Under the pieces are notes generated by a model. It was not told the origin of the DNA and ran no database searches. It worked only from the letters and a program-made list of their open reading frames with translations. Shown piece by piece: positions 54,037-64,000 of a stretch of 64,000 nt of DNA. The stretch spans positions 13,856,049 through 13,920,048 of the forward strand of contig CM055095.1 in assembly GCA_029204225.1 (NCBI GenBank), read 5' to 3'. Origin of the DNA: Diphasiastrum complanatum (taxonomy: Eukaryota > Streptophyta > Lycopodiopsida > Lycopodiales > Lycopodiaceae). How positions within the stretch are numbered: position 1 is the first letter of the stretch; every line of letters starts with the position of its first letter. Made by a program: the position numbers and the translations under genes.

Positions 54037-55250
54037 AAACCAAGAAGCATTACAAGACAATGACTGCTGCCTCTGTCCGTCGGTCACATGCAGACTCACA
54101 TCGTCTTTACCGGATAGCACCATCTATAATGTATATTATACATGAATTGGAAGTCAGTATCAAGTTCCACCAGAGTTAGATTTCTTTGAATTTGGTAGCT
54201 GCACTTAGAAAACAAGGACTCATTTACTTGATTATATTCCAGAATAATCTATGCTCGTTGCAGCCCCTGCCCACTAAACATTAGAGGAGAAGAAGGAATA
54301 ATCACGGCACACGGCCAGTAAACACAGCCATAATGTTGATCTATCTTGTACAACTCAACGTCTGCAGATTTGAATGTTGGAACTACCAATCCTATTCATG
54401 TTGTTGTCGATTGTAGCTTTGGGAAAAGAACAAAATGTATGAACAGAGAACCACCAGGCACCAATGACCACGCAGCTAGCGTTTGCTGATCAAGGCACAC
54501 ATCTTGAGACTTGAATCCATTGATGCGTTATAGGAAATATCTCTATGAGCATTGTGATGGGACGTGGAGACTCTTGTGGTTTGTGTTGTGAAGACTTTGT
54601 TAGAACCTTCCTATATAGCATCACTATAAGAGGTACAGTCCTTGACCAAAGGCCCTTCCTACGGCGGATTGGTCTCGGAGGTGACCTTAAGCAGCTTGAA
54701 AACTTTTTTTTACTTTTTTTTTTCTTCTTTTCTAGTCACCCAAAACACTAATATTACTCAAACAAGAAATCTACATAATGTAATAGATAACGGGCCTTCC
54801 CAGGCCCGGTACCTTTCGTTATTAGCTGGGTTTTGATATACGGTTTTGAAAACGTAGAGCGTAGATGTTACTCATACGGTTTTTTAACGGTACAATGGAG
54901 AAGCCGTCGCTCATAAATCACTCATAAAATGCTGGAATCGCTGCAACTCATAGAATGCTGGAATCGCAGCAAGGGAGGGTTGATCAACGTTTTCTCAGAA
55001 GAACCAGAAGAACCTGAAGAACTAGAGTAGTTTGAATGCCCAGAAATTGCTGCAATGGAGAAGTCGCTGCAATGGAGAAGAGTGGAGTATCTGCTGTTAG
55101 CTAGTATGTGCTGATTGATCTGATTGATTGAATAATCGCTCTTGAAGCTTTTGTGCCCCGCGACATTGCCTCTTTCGGGCGGTTAGCCCTCCTAGAAAAT
55201 CAAAATATTCTACCTGAGAAACAAGAGGCCGAACATCTGCACGCTATTGG
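54037..55250. other. Unassigned DNA with small local repeats
   Basis: No gene recognised. A 26-bp unit (CTCATAAAATGCTGGAATCG plus CTGCAA) is repeated in tandem twice at about 54920-54973, and GGGCCTTCCCAGGCCC (about 54792) is a small hairpin. Confidence 0.45.
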
Positions 55251-56124
55251 GAATAAGAATTCCCCGTCTGAATATCATCCGATTGAAGCTACAATGTTTT
55301 TCTGACTTTTGAAAAGTACTCTCAATTATCAATTTGTGTGGCAGTAGGCTTGCGGTAAATTACACAAACTCCCCCCCCCCCCAATTGAGGAGCCTCTTAT
55401 GAGACCATTTTTATTTTAAATGGACCCTTTTTGTTATGGGCTTCATTTTCTTCCCACAATAAATACAATGGCTTATGACCATACATATGTGCGCACTCTA
55501 CCTATTGAATAAGAATTCCCCGTCTAAATATCATCCGATTGAAGCTACAATGTTTTTTTGACTTTTGAAAAGTACTCTCAATTATCAATTTGTGTGGCAG
55601 TGGCCTTGTATATCTCATGAACATGGAAAGATTGGAGGATTGAAGGAGTATCGTCGAGGCGAAGATGGAAAATGCGGATGGTTTGCTTTGCACAGAAAAT
55701 ATGCTTGGAAGTCCCTGGGGCGATGAAGAAATGGTTGGGTATTTTTTAGACCAGGAGAACAATGACAATCCTCATTTGTTTCCCAATTTTCCTATATAAT
55801 TTGTGTATGTATAAAAGTATGTATACATATTAGTATACAGATTTTTATACAAATAGTTTACAAATTCTCTTTACAAAAAGAATGGTAGATTACGGCATTT
55901 AAAAAGTCCATTTTAAGCTCGTTATCAGTAGGCCCTGCTAATAACGATCAACTCATCTTATATGTGGTAAATTACACAACCCCCCCCCCCCCCTCTCCAA
56001 TTGAGGAGCCTCTTATGAGACCATTTTTATTTCAAATGGACCCTTTTTGTTATGGGCTTCATTTTCTTCCCACAATAAATACAATGGCTTATGACCATAC
56101 ATATGTGCGCACTCTACCTATTGA
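55251..56124 (+). repeat. Tandem duplication with one copy shortened
   Basis: Block R1 (55251-55344, GAATAAGAATTCCCCGTCT...) recurs at 55507-55606; block R2 (55353-55506, GGTAAATTACACAA, a C run, then AATTGAGGAGCC...) recurs at 55966-56124. The order R1-R2-R1'-unique-R2' is explained by duplicating an R1-unique-R2 unit and losing the unique part of the first copy. Within the unique part, 55663-55800 holds a short open frame (MENADGLLCTENMLGSPWGD) I do not recognise. Confidence 0.8.
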
Positions 56125-56689
56125 TAGTAGTGGATATTTTGTACTAGACCATTTCTCAAGTACAAAGACTTTGTGAATCTGTGAAGAGTTTGCATAAAGT
56201 TACCATTACGATGATCTACAACTCTCATAAAAACTTAGAATATGATTATACGAGAACAATTAAATCTATTTTTGTGATGCTTATAATAAGGTGCTAGTTC
56301 TCCTCATCTTCCAATGACAAACATGCACGAATTTGATGCCTAGTCCCTCAATTGAGTAGACACAATTGTTTGATGCCTAGTCCCTCAATTGTTTGATGAA
56401 ATAATCTTTAATTTTGCATTAAGTTTCAAAGTTAATAGTTAGTCAAGGCTAACATGTTGAGGTGGGTACGAGGAGAACTTGAGCCACATTTATATATTTA
56501 TATTGTTTTGATAGAAAATGTAAGTACTTGGTACTCAAAGCCGAAACTCCCAACTTTGATATAAATATGATAAATTTCATAATACTTTGACTTAACTTTA
56601 ATAATTTACCATTATGTAATTGGTATCCTATATATATCGATTTCTTTTAAAATTTTCTATACTTATAAACTTTAACAAGGAATAAATCA

Positions 56690-56691
<2 letters not shown>
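56125..56691. other. Unassigned AT-rich DNA
   Basis: Only a small repeat (GATGCCTAGTCCCTCAATTG, twice near 56340-56390) is visible. Confidence 0.45.

Positions 56692-56742
<51 letters not shown>
56692..56742. repeat. (GT)n microsatellite
   Basis: About 25 GT units. The Cys-Val repeat frame across it is an artefact. Confidence 0.97.
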
Positions 56743-56745
<3 letters not shown>

Positions 56746-57486
56746 TTAGCTATTTTATATTTTAAAATAGAAAAACTTTGCTCCTACTTAAGCGCCTCAA
56801 CCTACTACTTGATGTACATAGTCTTGCATAAAAAATGTTGGTACAAATATTTCACTACTGTGCCACAACAAAAGCTAAAAGAATCAATAGCTAAACTTGG
56901 CATTGATCAACTTCAAAGAAGTTAAATGCTCTAAAACTCTAGAGCCAATGTGAATTGGTCAAGCCCTTCTGAGAGAAAATCACATGAAAACATGCCCTCG
57001 AGAAATTGTGAATGGCTAACACTTTTGGAAAACTAATTGTGAAGATGACTCAAATAGGGACCTTGAAATCTAAAGGCAAGGGGAAAGATTGAGAGGCCTT
57101 GACGTGCCATGATTCAATGCATTTAATTGATAAAATACTAGGCTCACCAATCATTCATTGGAATCATTTCACTAGCATCATGCAATTTAAAGCGTATGAT
57201 TTATAATAGAGTAAGATGACCTCCAATGGAAATCAAGATCCAAGATAAGTCCCAATTAAGTCTTGGGAGTTTCCAAAAATCTTTTGAAATTCCTTGGTTG
57301 AGCCCCAAAATGTTCCAAGATTGTTTTTGCTAGAAGATGAAGTTTGATTGACTTGTTGTTGTGCTAGCTTGTCATATCACATAGGTGTATTCCAATCAAC
57401 AAAACTAGAAAAGAAAACAGAGTACTGAAAACAATAAAGCACAAGGAAGTAACACATTCTACAAAATTAAGGCCCTACCTCCTTCA

Positions 57487-57489
<3 letters not shown>
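56743..57489. other. Unassigned AT-rich DNA
   Basis: Nothing recognised. Confidence 0.4.
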
Positions 57490-57533
<44 letters not shown>

Positions 57534-57535
57534 GT
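57490..57535. repeat. (GT)n microsatellite
   Basis: About 22 GT units with one GC interruption near the end. Confidence 0.97.
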
Positions 57536-58809
57536 TTTGGCAAAATGTGAATAAACTATAAACATAATGTACAACCCCATTGGGAAAATGATCTTGTGCG
57601 TACTCATATTAGGTTTGGAGGGGCCCAATTAATGTCCTCTGAAGAAGATTTCAAAACTACTATAGTAAGAGCTAACCATGCATGAAAATAACTTGAGAGA
57701 CAATGAGGGCCCCTTGCATGTCAATTAATGTATGCTACAAACTTAGTAAATTACCCTTATAAAAATCAATTCACATTCTCAAGATTCCATCTTGTCCCAA
57801 TTTATAAAGCTAGCCATTAAGAGACAATATTTTCGAGATTTGAGGAATAGCTACTTCTTATTGATATCCTTGAAAATTTTGGGAATATCTCTATAGCAAA
57901 CTAATGAGTGAGGTCCAATTACCAAGCATCATGGTGGGAGCCTCTCCATCAAGAATATTATGATTGCATGTTGTCTAGATGAGTTCCAAAAAAATTAGCT
58001 TGCAAAATTGCCACTACAAAAAACTATTGATAGGAAAGATGGGGTGTGTGTCACTAAAGAAAGTGACTTCACAGTAATAAGGATGTGGAAGAATGCAATG
58101 GTGGTAGAGATTTGTCCAATGTTGATGGCACAACAAGTAGTGGCCCTAAATAAAAATGTAATGAGAAGTTGCATCTTCATTTGTACAAAGAAGACAATTT
58201 TAATAAGAGTGATAAAGTCATTCACCTTTTAGAGATAAAGCTTGGGCCACCATTAGGCCTGGTATGAAATATGGTCCAGTGAATTAAGTTAATGATATTT
58301 TTCTTGGCTATGGATATGCCACGAGCCTATCTCAATTTTCCATAATCACAAGCATTAAGCTAGAGATGAAGACCCATTATAGGGCTTTCATGTTGATGAC
58401 ACAAAAGATACAATAAAAAAATGGAAATTCAATATGAGATTGATGAACATTCACAAAATAGTGAGACATTAAATGTGAATCGGGCAAAACATTAGACCTA
58501 TCAATGGGAGAGACAATATTCAAAAAGGAGTGGAAGAGCTCCAAAGTCTCACCATGCAAGTGAGCCAAAAGTCCTCTAAAAAAGGCTACTTTGTAGACAA
58601 TTTCAAAAGACAACTAAACAAACATGCTTATTAGCCTATATTATTCTCTAGTAGCACTTGTCATGATCAAGTCAATTCAAAGCTTTTTTAAATCCTTTAC
58701 ATGATTTTAGTCTATCCTTTAAGTCTAAAGATACTTTAAGCCATTACACACAAGACTTCTACTATTAGTTACAAACTACTACAACCAGCGACTATTATGG
58801 CTATGAATA
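57536..58809. other. Unassigned AT-rich DNA
   Basis: No convincing gene; CACTACAAAAAACT near 58012 resembles a CACTA terminus but has no partner. Confidence 0.4.
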
Positions 58810-58998
58810 TCAAGCACATGACAAGACAAACAAGAAACCTTGAATGCTAAGAGTAAATAACACATATTAGAGCTATAAATCATGCTAAAGAACTGGACTG
58901 GTTTTCAAGCACATAACCAAGAAAGAAACTTTAGATGCTAAAAGTAAAAAACAAATATTAGAGCTATAAATCATGCTAGAGAACTGGATTGATTTTCA
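58810..58998. repeat. 95-bp tandem duplication
   Basis: 58810-58904 and 58905-58998 share TCAAGCACAT, ATGCTAA-AGTAAA, TTAGAGCTATAAATCATGCT and AGAACTGGA segments with about 85-90 percent similarity by eye. Confidence 0.75.
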
Positions 58999-59989
58999 TT
59001 CCACAAGCCTAGTTTAAAGATTGGGAATTAGATACATGACTATTTTAGGAAAGCTTTTAAGTGTTTCAATATGCTTAAAAGAATAATGACCATGCATTCA
59101 ATAATCTCACCAACAATCTGACAAGTTCAAAGGACATAAAAAGCTTTAAGCTTTACTAGACATATTAACATTTTTATTCATGTTCCACCCTCAAATAAAA
59201 GTTTAGCTTATTGTTTGTTATAAATCCTTAAAGTACTTTTGATCCACTTCTCTTGTTCACAATAGGCAAAGAGAAATATATACTTCATCGTGGAACTCCC
59301 CTGTCCCTTTGTAGCTATAGATTGTTGGATTTCATGTCATCTCTCATGGTGTACTTGCATGTTTCTTTGAGTTTCATTTTTCTTTAGCTCATGAATGGAA
59401 AAACCATGAACAAGATTGTAGTCAATGTTAGATAGAAGCTTGTCGAGTAAAATTCGAATCTCAATTTTGTTTACAAATTACAATTATGGCCAAACATTTT
59501 CTTTCCTCTTATCCTAGAGTGTTCTTTTTGTTGCTTCAATATGCGCTAAAACATTCAATGTCATTCTCATCTAGAGATACAAATCCTTCTTAAAGAGCAA
59601 TAGATGTTACCTTGGCACAACTAACCTTCTCATGTGAAATGTGTGCACATGGGTGTGGTGGTGGGTGGGTGGGGGACCCATGACCCATGGCCCATGCAAG
59701 TAAAATAAGGTTTTGTTGGTTATGTGGCCTTATGGTTTCTCATCTTTAGATCAACACTTAGAATCTCTTTGTTCTACTTGCATTCTTTTTTCAAGAGTAC
59801 TTCTTTATTTTTTAATCTTCTATTTACGTCAACCTTGAAAACTTATTAGATATTTTGTTGTCTTCTCTCTCAAAGGTCACCTTACTCTTCTCAAAAAATA
59901 TTTGCTTTCTACAAATTTGGAGGTCTTGGCTGGGAACCTAACATAGGCATGAAGAGACTATATGAAGTGGAAAATGCTTATGATTTTGT
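58999..59989. other. Unassigned AT-rich DNA
   Basis: No feature recognised apart from a G-rich GGTGGGTGGGTGGGGG run near 59661. Confidence 0.4.
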
Positions 59990-60400
59990 CAAAAAAACTC
60001 AATCAATAAAAAAGTACTTTTTCCACTATGATTTCCTACTAGATACATATTCTCTAAGCATATCCTCTACTTTACGATTGGTCCTTTTTGTTTCACCATC
60101 TAATCTAGAAGGATCAAAGGAACTAAAGCACAATGAGGTTTCTAGCTTTTGAATAAATGTTGACTAGAAGTGTCCTATGAAACAACCATCTTGTCACTCA
60201 CCACATCTTATGAAAATCCATATAGTCTAAATAATCTGTCAACAAAGATTTGAGCTGAATACAAAAATTTGTTTTCAGCTTCATCTTGACAAAAATAGCC
60301 ACTTTGTCAAAGTGATCCATCACTACCCATACTAATTCATTAACTTTTGGTGTCAAAGTCCAATTTTGAAAAATTAATGATATTCTCCCATCTCTTATTT
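59990..60400 (-). pseudogene. Gypsy integrase fragment
   Basis: Minus-strand pieces of a Ty3/gypsy integrase core in three frames: PKVNELVWVVMDHFDKVAIF (about 60350-60290), GCFIGHF-STFIQKLETSLCF (about 60185-60120) and DGETKRTNRKVEDMLREYVS (about 60105-60045), the last being the NGQTERVNR-type catalytic Glu motif. No LTRs assigned. Confidence 0.65.
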
Positions 60401-61289
60401 GAAATTTCCAATGGATGCAATAGGCCATGGACTTGTAGACATTCAACTTTATCGAGTTAGTACTATTTACAATCAAATACATACAACTTCATGAAGGTTT
60501 TCATCTTTGTTTGATAAAAGTACCTCCATACTAGATCCAAGGTCTTTTGTATGCATGGGTTTTTGATACTTTTTGAATCATGAAACTCATGCATGATATA
60601 AAATATTGTCTTGCCATCATCTAACACACACAATTTCCTATTTAAAAATTACAATTCATTTTAGATGCAATGTTATTTATTATTTTTCCTTCCCTTCTAA
60701 TAGACTAAGAATCTCGTGACTCGATATTTATCACTTCAGTAAATATGTTCATGTTACTTAACTATTTTCTAAATTCAACAAAAATAGTCCTTCCAAATAT
60801 ATAAATCTCATTAAAAAAAGTGAATTCACTTCACAAGAGTTGAAACTCAGCAAGATGGGAGAATGGATTTGCAAAAGGAGAGATCAACACATAAGTACCA
60901 AAGATACTTCAAAGCTCAAAAGTGTCACACACTACTTATGTCTACAAGAGAAACTTGTACATATACTTGGTTTTAGGTGGCAATTCCGCCATGACCCGAG
61001 TGGCCGCTATAGTGGGACATGTGTCCTGTCCCTAGAGGCAGTATTGTTAGCACATACAATTAGTTCTAGTCTACTGACTAGACCCTAAACATTATAGGAC
61101 TAGTAGTTCTACTTTTACGCAAACACTCTCCCTAAAAAGTAGACTTACTTTTTCTAAAACCTATATAACATGTTAAAGTTGACTATTGCTATAAAACATG
61201 ATTAGATTTTCCTATTTCAACCCAATTTCTTTCATGATTTGTCTTAACCTATAACTTGCTTAGCCACGCTTAACATTGATATCATAGAT
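60401..61289. other. Unassigned DNA
   Basis: Possibly remainder of the gypsy relic; nothing readable. Confidence 0.35.
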
Positions 61290-61965
61290 TGAGTGTAGAT
61301 AGAGTTGATTGTTTTTTGTTTTTTGCAAGACGAAAAAGTTCAACTATTACAAGATTGAAATGCATCTCTAGTTGATCTTCGATCATCATTGTCACCTCCC
61401 CAATCAGGATTAACAAATCTTTGAATTTAAGGTAAATTACCTTGCCTCTTGTACACTAGGCCATAATTGAAATTGACTTTAACATACCTCAAGATGCATT
61501 TGGTTGTCTTCCAATGCACTTCAGTAGGTCTGCCATGAATTGACTCACAATGCCAATAGCATAACTTATATCTAGTCTAGTCGTAGTGAGATAAATCAAG
61601 CTTCCTACAAGTTGATGCCCATACAAGATACCATTAACTTGACTTAGAGTCATAATCCTTAGATTTAAGCTTCTCACCTAATTCAATAGGAGTATTCACT
61701 TGCCTACAAAATTGTAGCTTGAAACTATGTAGCAACTCTTTGACATATTTGGCTTGTGTCTTTTCTATCTCACGTCTCTTTTGTCGCAACTTAAGACAAT
61801 AATACATAAAATCAAGATTAGTCATTTCAAATTGATTTTGAAGATATGTTTTGATCACATCCCTATAGCTTGGTTAATTTTCATAATAATCAAGTCATCA
61901 ACATAAAGTGCAACCAAAACAATTACAACCTCAAAGCATAAAATAGAGATATTAGAATTTTCCAT
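61290..61965 (-). pseudogene. Copia RT (catalytic part) and RNase H fragment
   Basis: The minus strand reads LVALYVDDLIIM with the YVDD codons at 61905-61894, then YVKELLHSFKLQF and VNTPIELGEKLKS, LVGSLIYLTTTRLDISYAIG (about 61610-61550), and an RNase H echo GGDNDDRRST (about 61400-61370) and KKQKT. Several frame changes. The missing upstream half of RT is found on the opposite strand at 62110-62240. Confidence 0.78.
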
Positions 61966-62109
61966 GTGTTTTCACAATGCTCTTCAATAAAATTACAGAT
62001 CAATCATGTTGTACCATGCATATGGCACTTGTTTTAGCAATAAGGCTCTTTGTTTAGGTGACATAATTTATGTTCTTGCCTCTTTTTAACAAGTCCTTCA
62101 TGTTGATAG

Positions 62110-62240
62110 GTATACACCTCAGGCTGGGATATGCAAATTGTGGAAAGCCTTATATGATCCTCATGCATGGTATGGATGCATTGATGAACATTATCTTAAG
62201 CAAGGGTTTGTAGATATTTGTTCATATTCCAATTTCATTA
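62110..62240 (+). pseudogene. Copia RT upstream half, opposite orientation
   Basis: The plus strand reads CKLWKALYDPHAWYGCIDEH and YLKQGFVDICSYSNF, corresponding to the VCKLKKALYGLKQAPRAWY segment that precedes YVDD in copia RT. The YVDD half lies on the minus strand 200 bp away, so the gene is split by an inversion. Confidence 0.6.
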
Positions 62241-62686
62241 GGGGATATTAGAACTCAAAATGGCCCCTTTGTCAAGATTCCTTTTTTGACTTCGCACGCT
62301 TTCAACACTTATGTGTCCCAATCAATGGTGTCCATATGTGACGAACTGTAATAGTGGCTGACGGACAGAAATTGTTTTTAACTTTCTCGGCCAAATTTTT
62401 GTGATTTTCAAATATCCCGCCGAGCAGAAGAAACGATTGTGATTGGACCACAGTTACTGCCCGAATACTCTTTTGTTGCCCGTCTTTGTACACTCGAGGT
62501 TGATTTGACGTCAATAGTCGTAAACTGTAGTTAACTAATCCTTGTAGTTTAGGAACTTCTTGTCATTCTTAAGTATACCTCTCATTCTCTTCGTCCTCTC
62601 TATTATTTTGGATTGTCAGTCTTTGGTTTACCTCTCATTATCTTCATTCTTTCCGTTCTCAGCTTGCGTACACATATTTTGGACTA
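62241..62686. other. Upstream region of the right-end gene
   Basis: Contains repeated pyrimidine-rich CTCATT-TCTTC-TCTC segments just before the ATG, as in many plant 5' UTRs. No other feature recognised. Confidence 0.35.
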
Positions 62687-64000
62687 ATGGTTACACATGA
62701 TCTGAGACCAAGAGGAACCATTGATGCAATCAATATTTGCAATGAAAAAAATGCAGAAGATCAATGGATACCAAGAATATATCGTAAATATCAATGGATC
62801 TTTATGCATCCATCCTCAAATGGCACTTTTCGAAAAAGAATAAGATCAGATAACATATATAGAAGCTCTCAGAAAGGCAAGATAATAGATTTCAAAATAT
62901 CACCTGCCGGTCAATCAATTACGAAAGTTTTGGTTCAGCATGCTTATCTTCACAAAGTGCTCAACATTCAGGATTTGAATTTAAATTATAGAAGAAAATG
63001 CCATTGTAAGTATACGATTAGTATATGTATTTTTAGATTAAATTTCATTAGTATTAGCATTTTCTTTATATCAAATTTTCTCACATACTTTTGTTGGTTT
63101 TGCATATTTGTATCCATCAAATTTCGTTGAATGGCCACAGTTCAATCGCTTGTAGGAATAATTGATGTCATACATTCTGATATTGGTATTTTACGATATA
63201 AAGGTCGATCTCCAAAATCTCTTTTAGAGTCAGGAGTGTTTTTTTATGATCACACCTATATTCCAAATAAAAATAGTTTAGTGGGCAGATTAGAGCCAAA
63301 TCCTCTATCAGATTTTTTGAGTGAGGAATGGATATCTCCACATTCAGCAATTTCAGAAAGTTTTTGATCTAGACTTTATATGGATATTCAAAGTATATTA
63401 AAATCTAGCACTGGTTCAAAAAATAATAGATTAAGTTGGTATCTACCTTTTTCTATTTTTGTTGATTTTTTTTTCAAATGCAATCTTCGGCGAACGAAAA
63501 CAATGTTTATTTGTAAGGACTTGAGTGATGAAATAATCATCGAGTTGTTCGATTATGGTAGGGATACGAAACAAAATCACCAAGTTGAGTGCAGGGTATG
63601 TCAATCATCAATGACATTTAGATATCACATTGAAAAACAAATGCCCACTTTGCTGCTGTATTATAGAAGATGGATAAAATGCAAAAATGAGTGGAAGCCA
63701 CTTGATCAATATTTTGGAATAAACCATCAAGAGCAACTTCAAATAACAATGAAGAAATGACAACATTCCTGCGATGGTTGAGGTCGAGGAAGATTGGTGT
63801 CTCAATAACATTCGTTCGGAAGACATGTTGCAACTTGATCTACCTCAGTACTATCAATTTCGATTGAATGGTGTAAAGGTACATTATGCCATATGAAAAT
63901 TTTCAGTTTTTGAATTTCTTAGTGAATCAGTTTTACAAGATAAATGCACTTAAACAATTTTTGTTGTGCAGGTACGATCAAGGCAGGAAGAGCATATAAA
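62687..64000 (+). pseudogene. Unrecognised multi-exon gene or pseudogene, continuing past the window
   Basis: ATG 62687 (MVTHDLRPRGTIDAINICNE) opens exon 1, ending at 63005 with donor GTAAGT; acceptor CCACAG ends at 63140, so intron 1 is 135 bp, T-rich and frame-keeping. Exon 2 (SLVGIIDVIHSDIGILRYKG ...) meets TGA at 63365, but the same frame then stays open to 63760 (LSWYLPFSIFVDFF, VECRVCQSSMTFRYHIEKQM with a C-x2-C pair). After a one-base frame change comes DNIPAMVEVEEDWCLNNIRS, an AAG/GTACAT donor at 63878, a GCAG acceptor ending at 63971, and a third exon. I recognise no domain. Two lesions suggest a recent pseudogene or further small introns. Confidence 0.55.

Noticed and set aside
56692-56925. 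Open frame starting with Cys-Val repeats
   Set aside because: Produced by the (GT)n microsatellite.
58012-58026. CACTACAAAAAACT, resembling a CACTA transposon terminus
   Set aside because: No reverse-complement partner or 3-bp duplication found nearby, and no transposase piece adjoins it.

Overview
The window is nuclear DNA of a land plant with a large, repeat-rich genome. The evidence is a plant-type host gene with enormous introns, many Ty3/gypsy chromoviruses and Ty1/copia elements primed by initiator tRNA-Met (binding sites related to TGGTATCAGAGCC), a CACTA (En/Spm) transposase, a hAT transposase of the plant BED/DUF659 type, and long AT-rich decayed stretches. The intron size would fit a gymnosperm, fern or lycophyte, but the sequence alone does not decide this. 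All coding calls are read by eye from translations; no database search was run.

Bases 1-28100 hold one recognisable host gene on the minus strand: the beta (carboxyltransferase) subunit of mitochondrial 3-methylcrotonyl-CoA carboxylase. Exon 1 is at 27927-27325 and exon 2 at 11605-11486. The 15.7-kb intron 1 holds gypsy element B (12869-23341), into whose leader the younger plus-strand gypsy C (18004-22855) inserted, plus a degenerate hAT transposase (23342-25600) and a run of consecutive hairpins. Intron 2 leaves the window on the left. It contains gypsy A (566-10496), which itself carries copia A (4277-9336). Gypsy A and copia A each contain an internal segment turned round relative to the rest of the element. 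Gypsy B and C have each lost the integrase core.

Bases 28100-43060 form a mosaic: palindromes and a MITE-like element upstream of the host gene, a minisatellite, a cluster of short dyad motifs, a copia remnant, a CACTA transposase (34100-31388, minus), a broken SET-domain gene just upstream of it, copia LTRs of one family (called X here), a copia pol fragment, and an AT-rich array of TTC-NN-GAA motifs. At 40058-42513 (plus) lies the most unusual locus: a highly divergent histone H3-like reading frame that keeps the first residues of the H3 tail, followed by nuclear-localisation-like basic clusters, a Ser/Pro/Arg-rich stretch and spaced pieces resembling an Ulp1/C48 cysteine protease. All of it carries stop codons or frame changes.

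Bases 43060-53090 hold the 3' end of another gypsy element (D), a nearly complete but stop-containing copia element (copia 2, 46951-51545) and a third X LTR. Bases 53090-62300 are mostly unassigned AT-rich DNA with MITE-like, SINE-like and microsatellite repeats and remnants of gypsy integrase and copia reverse transcriptase. From 62687 to the right edge runs an unrecognised, probably multi-exon gene or pseudogene with good GT-AG splice sites.

Apart from the host gene, nearly every coding stretch is transposon-derived and broken. Several stops look like decayed CGA or TGG codons, as expected after cytosine methylation and deamination.
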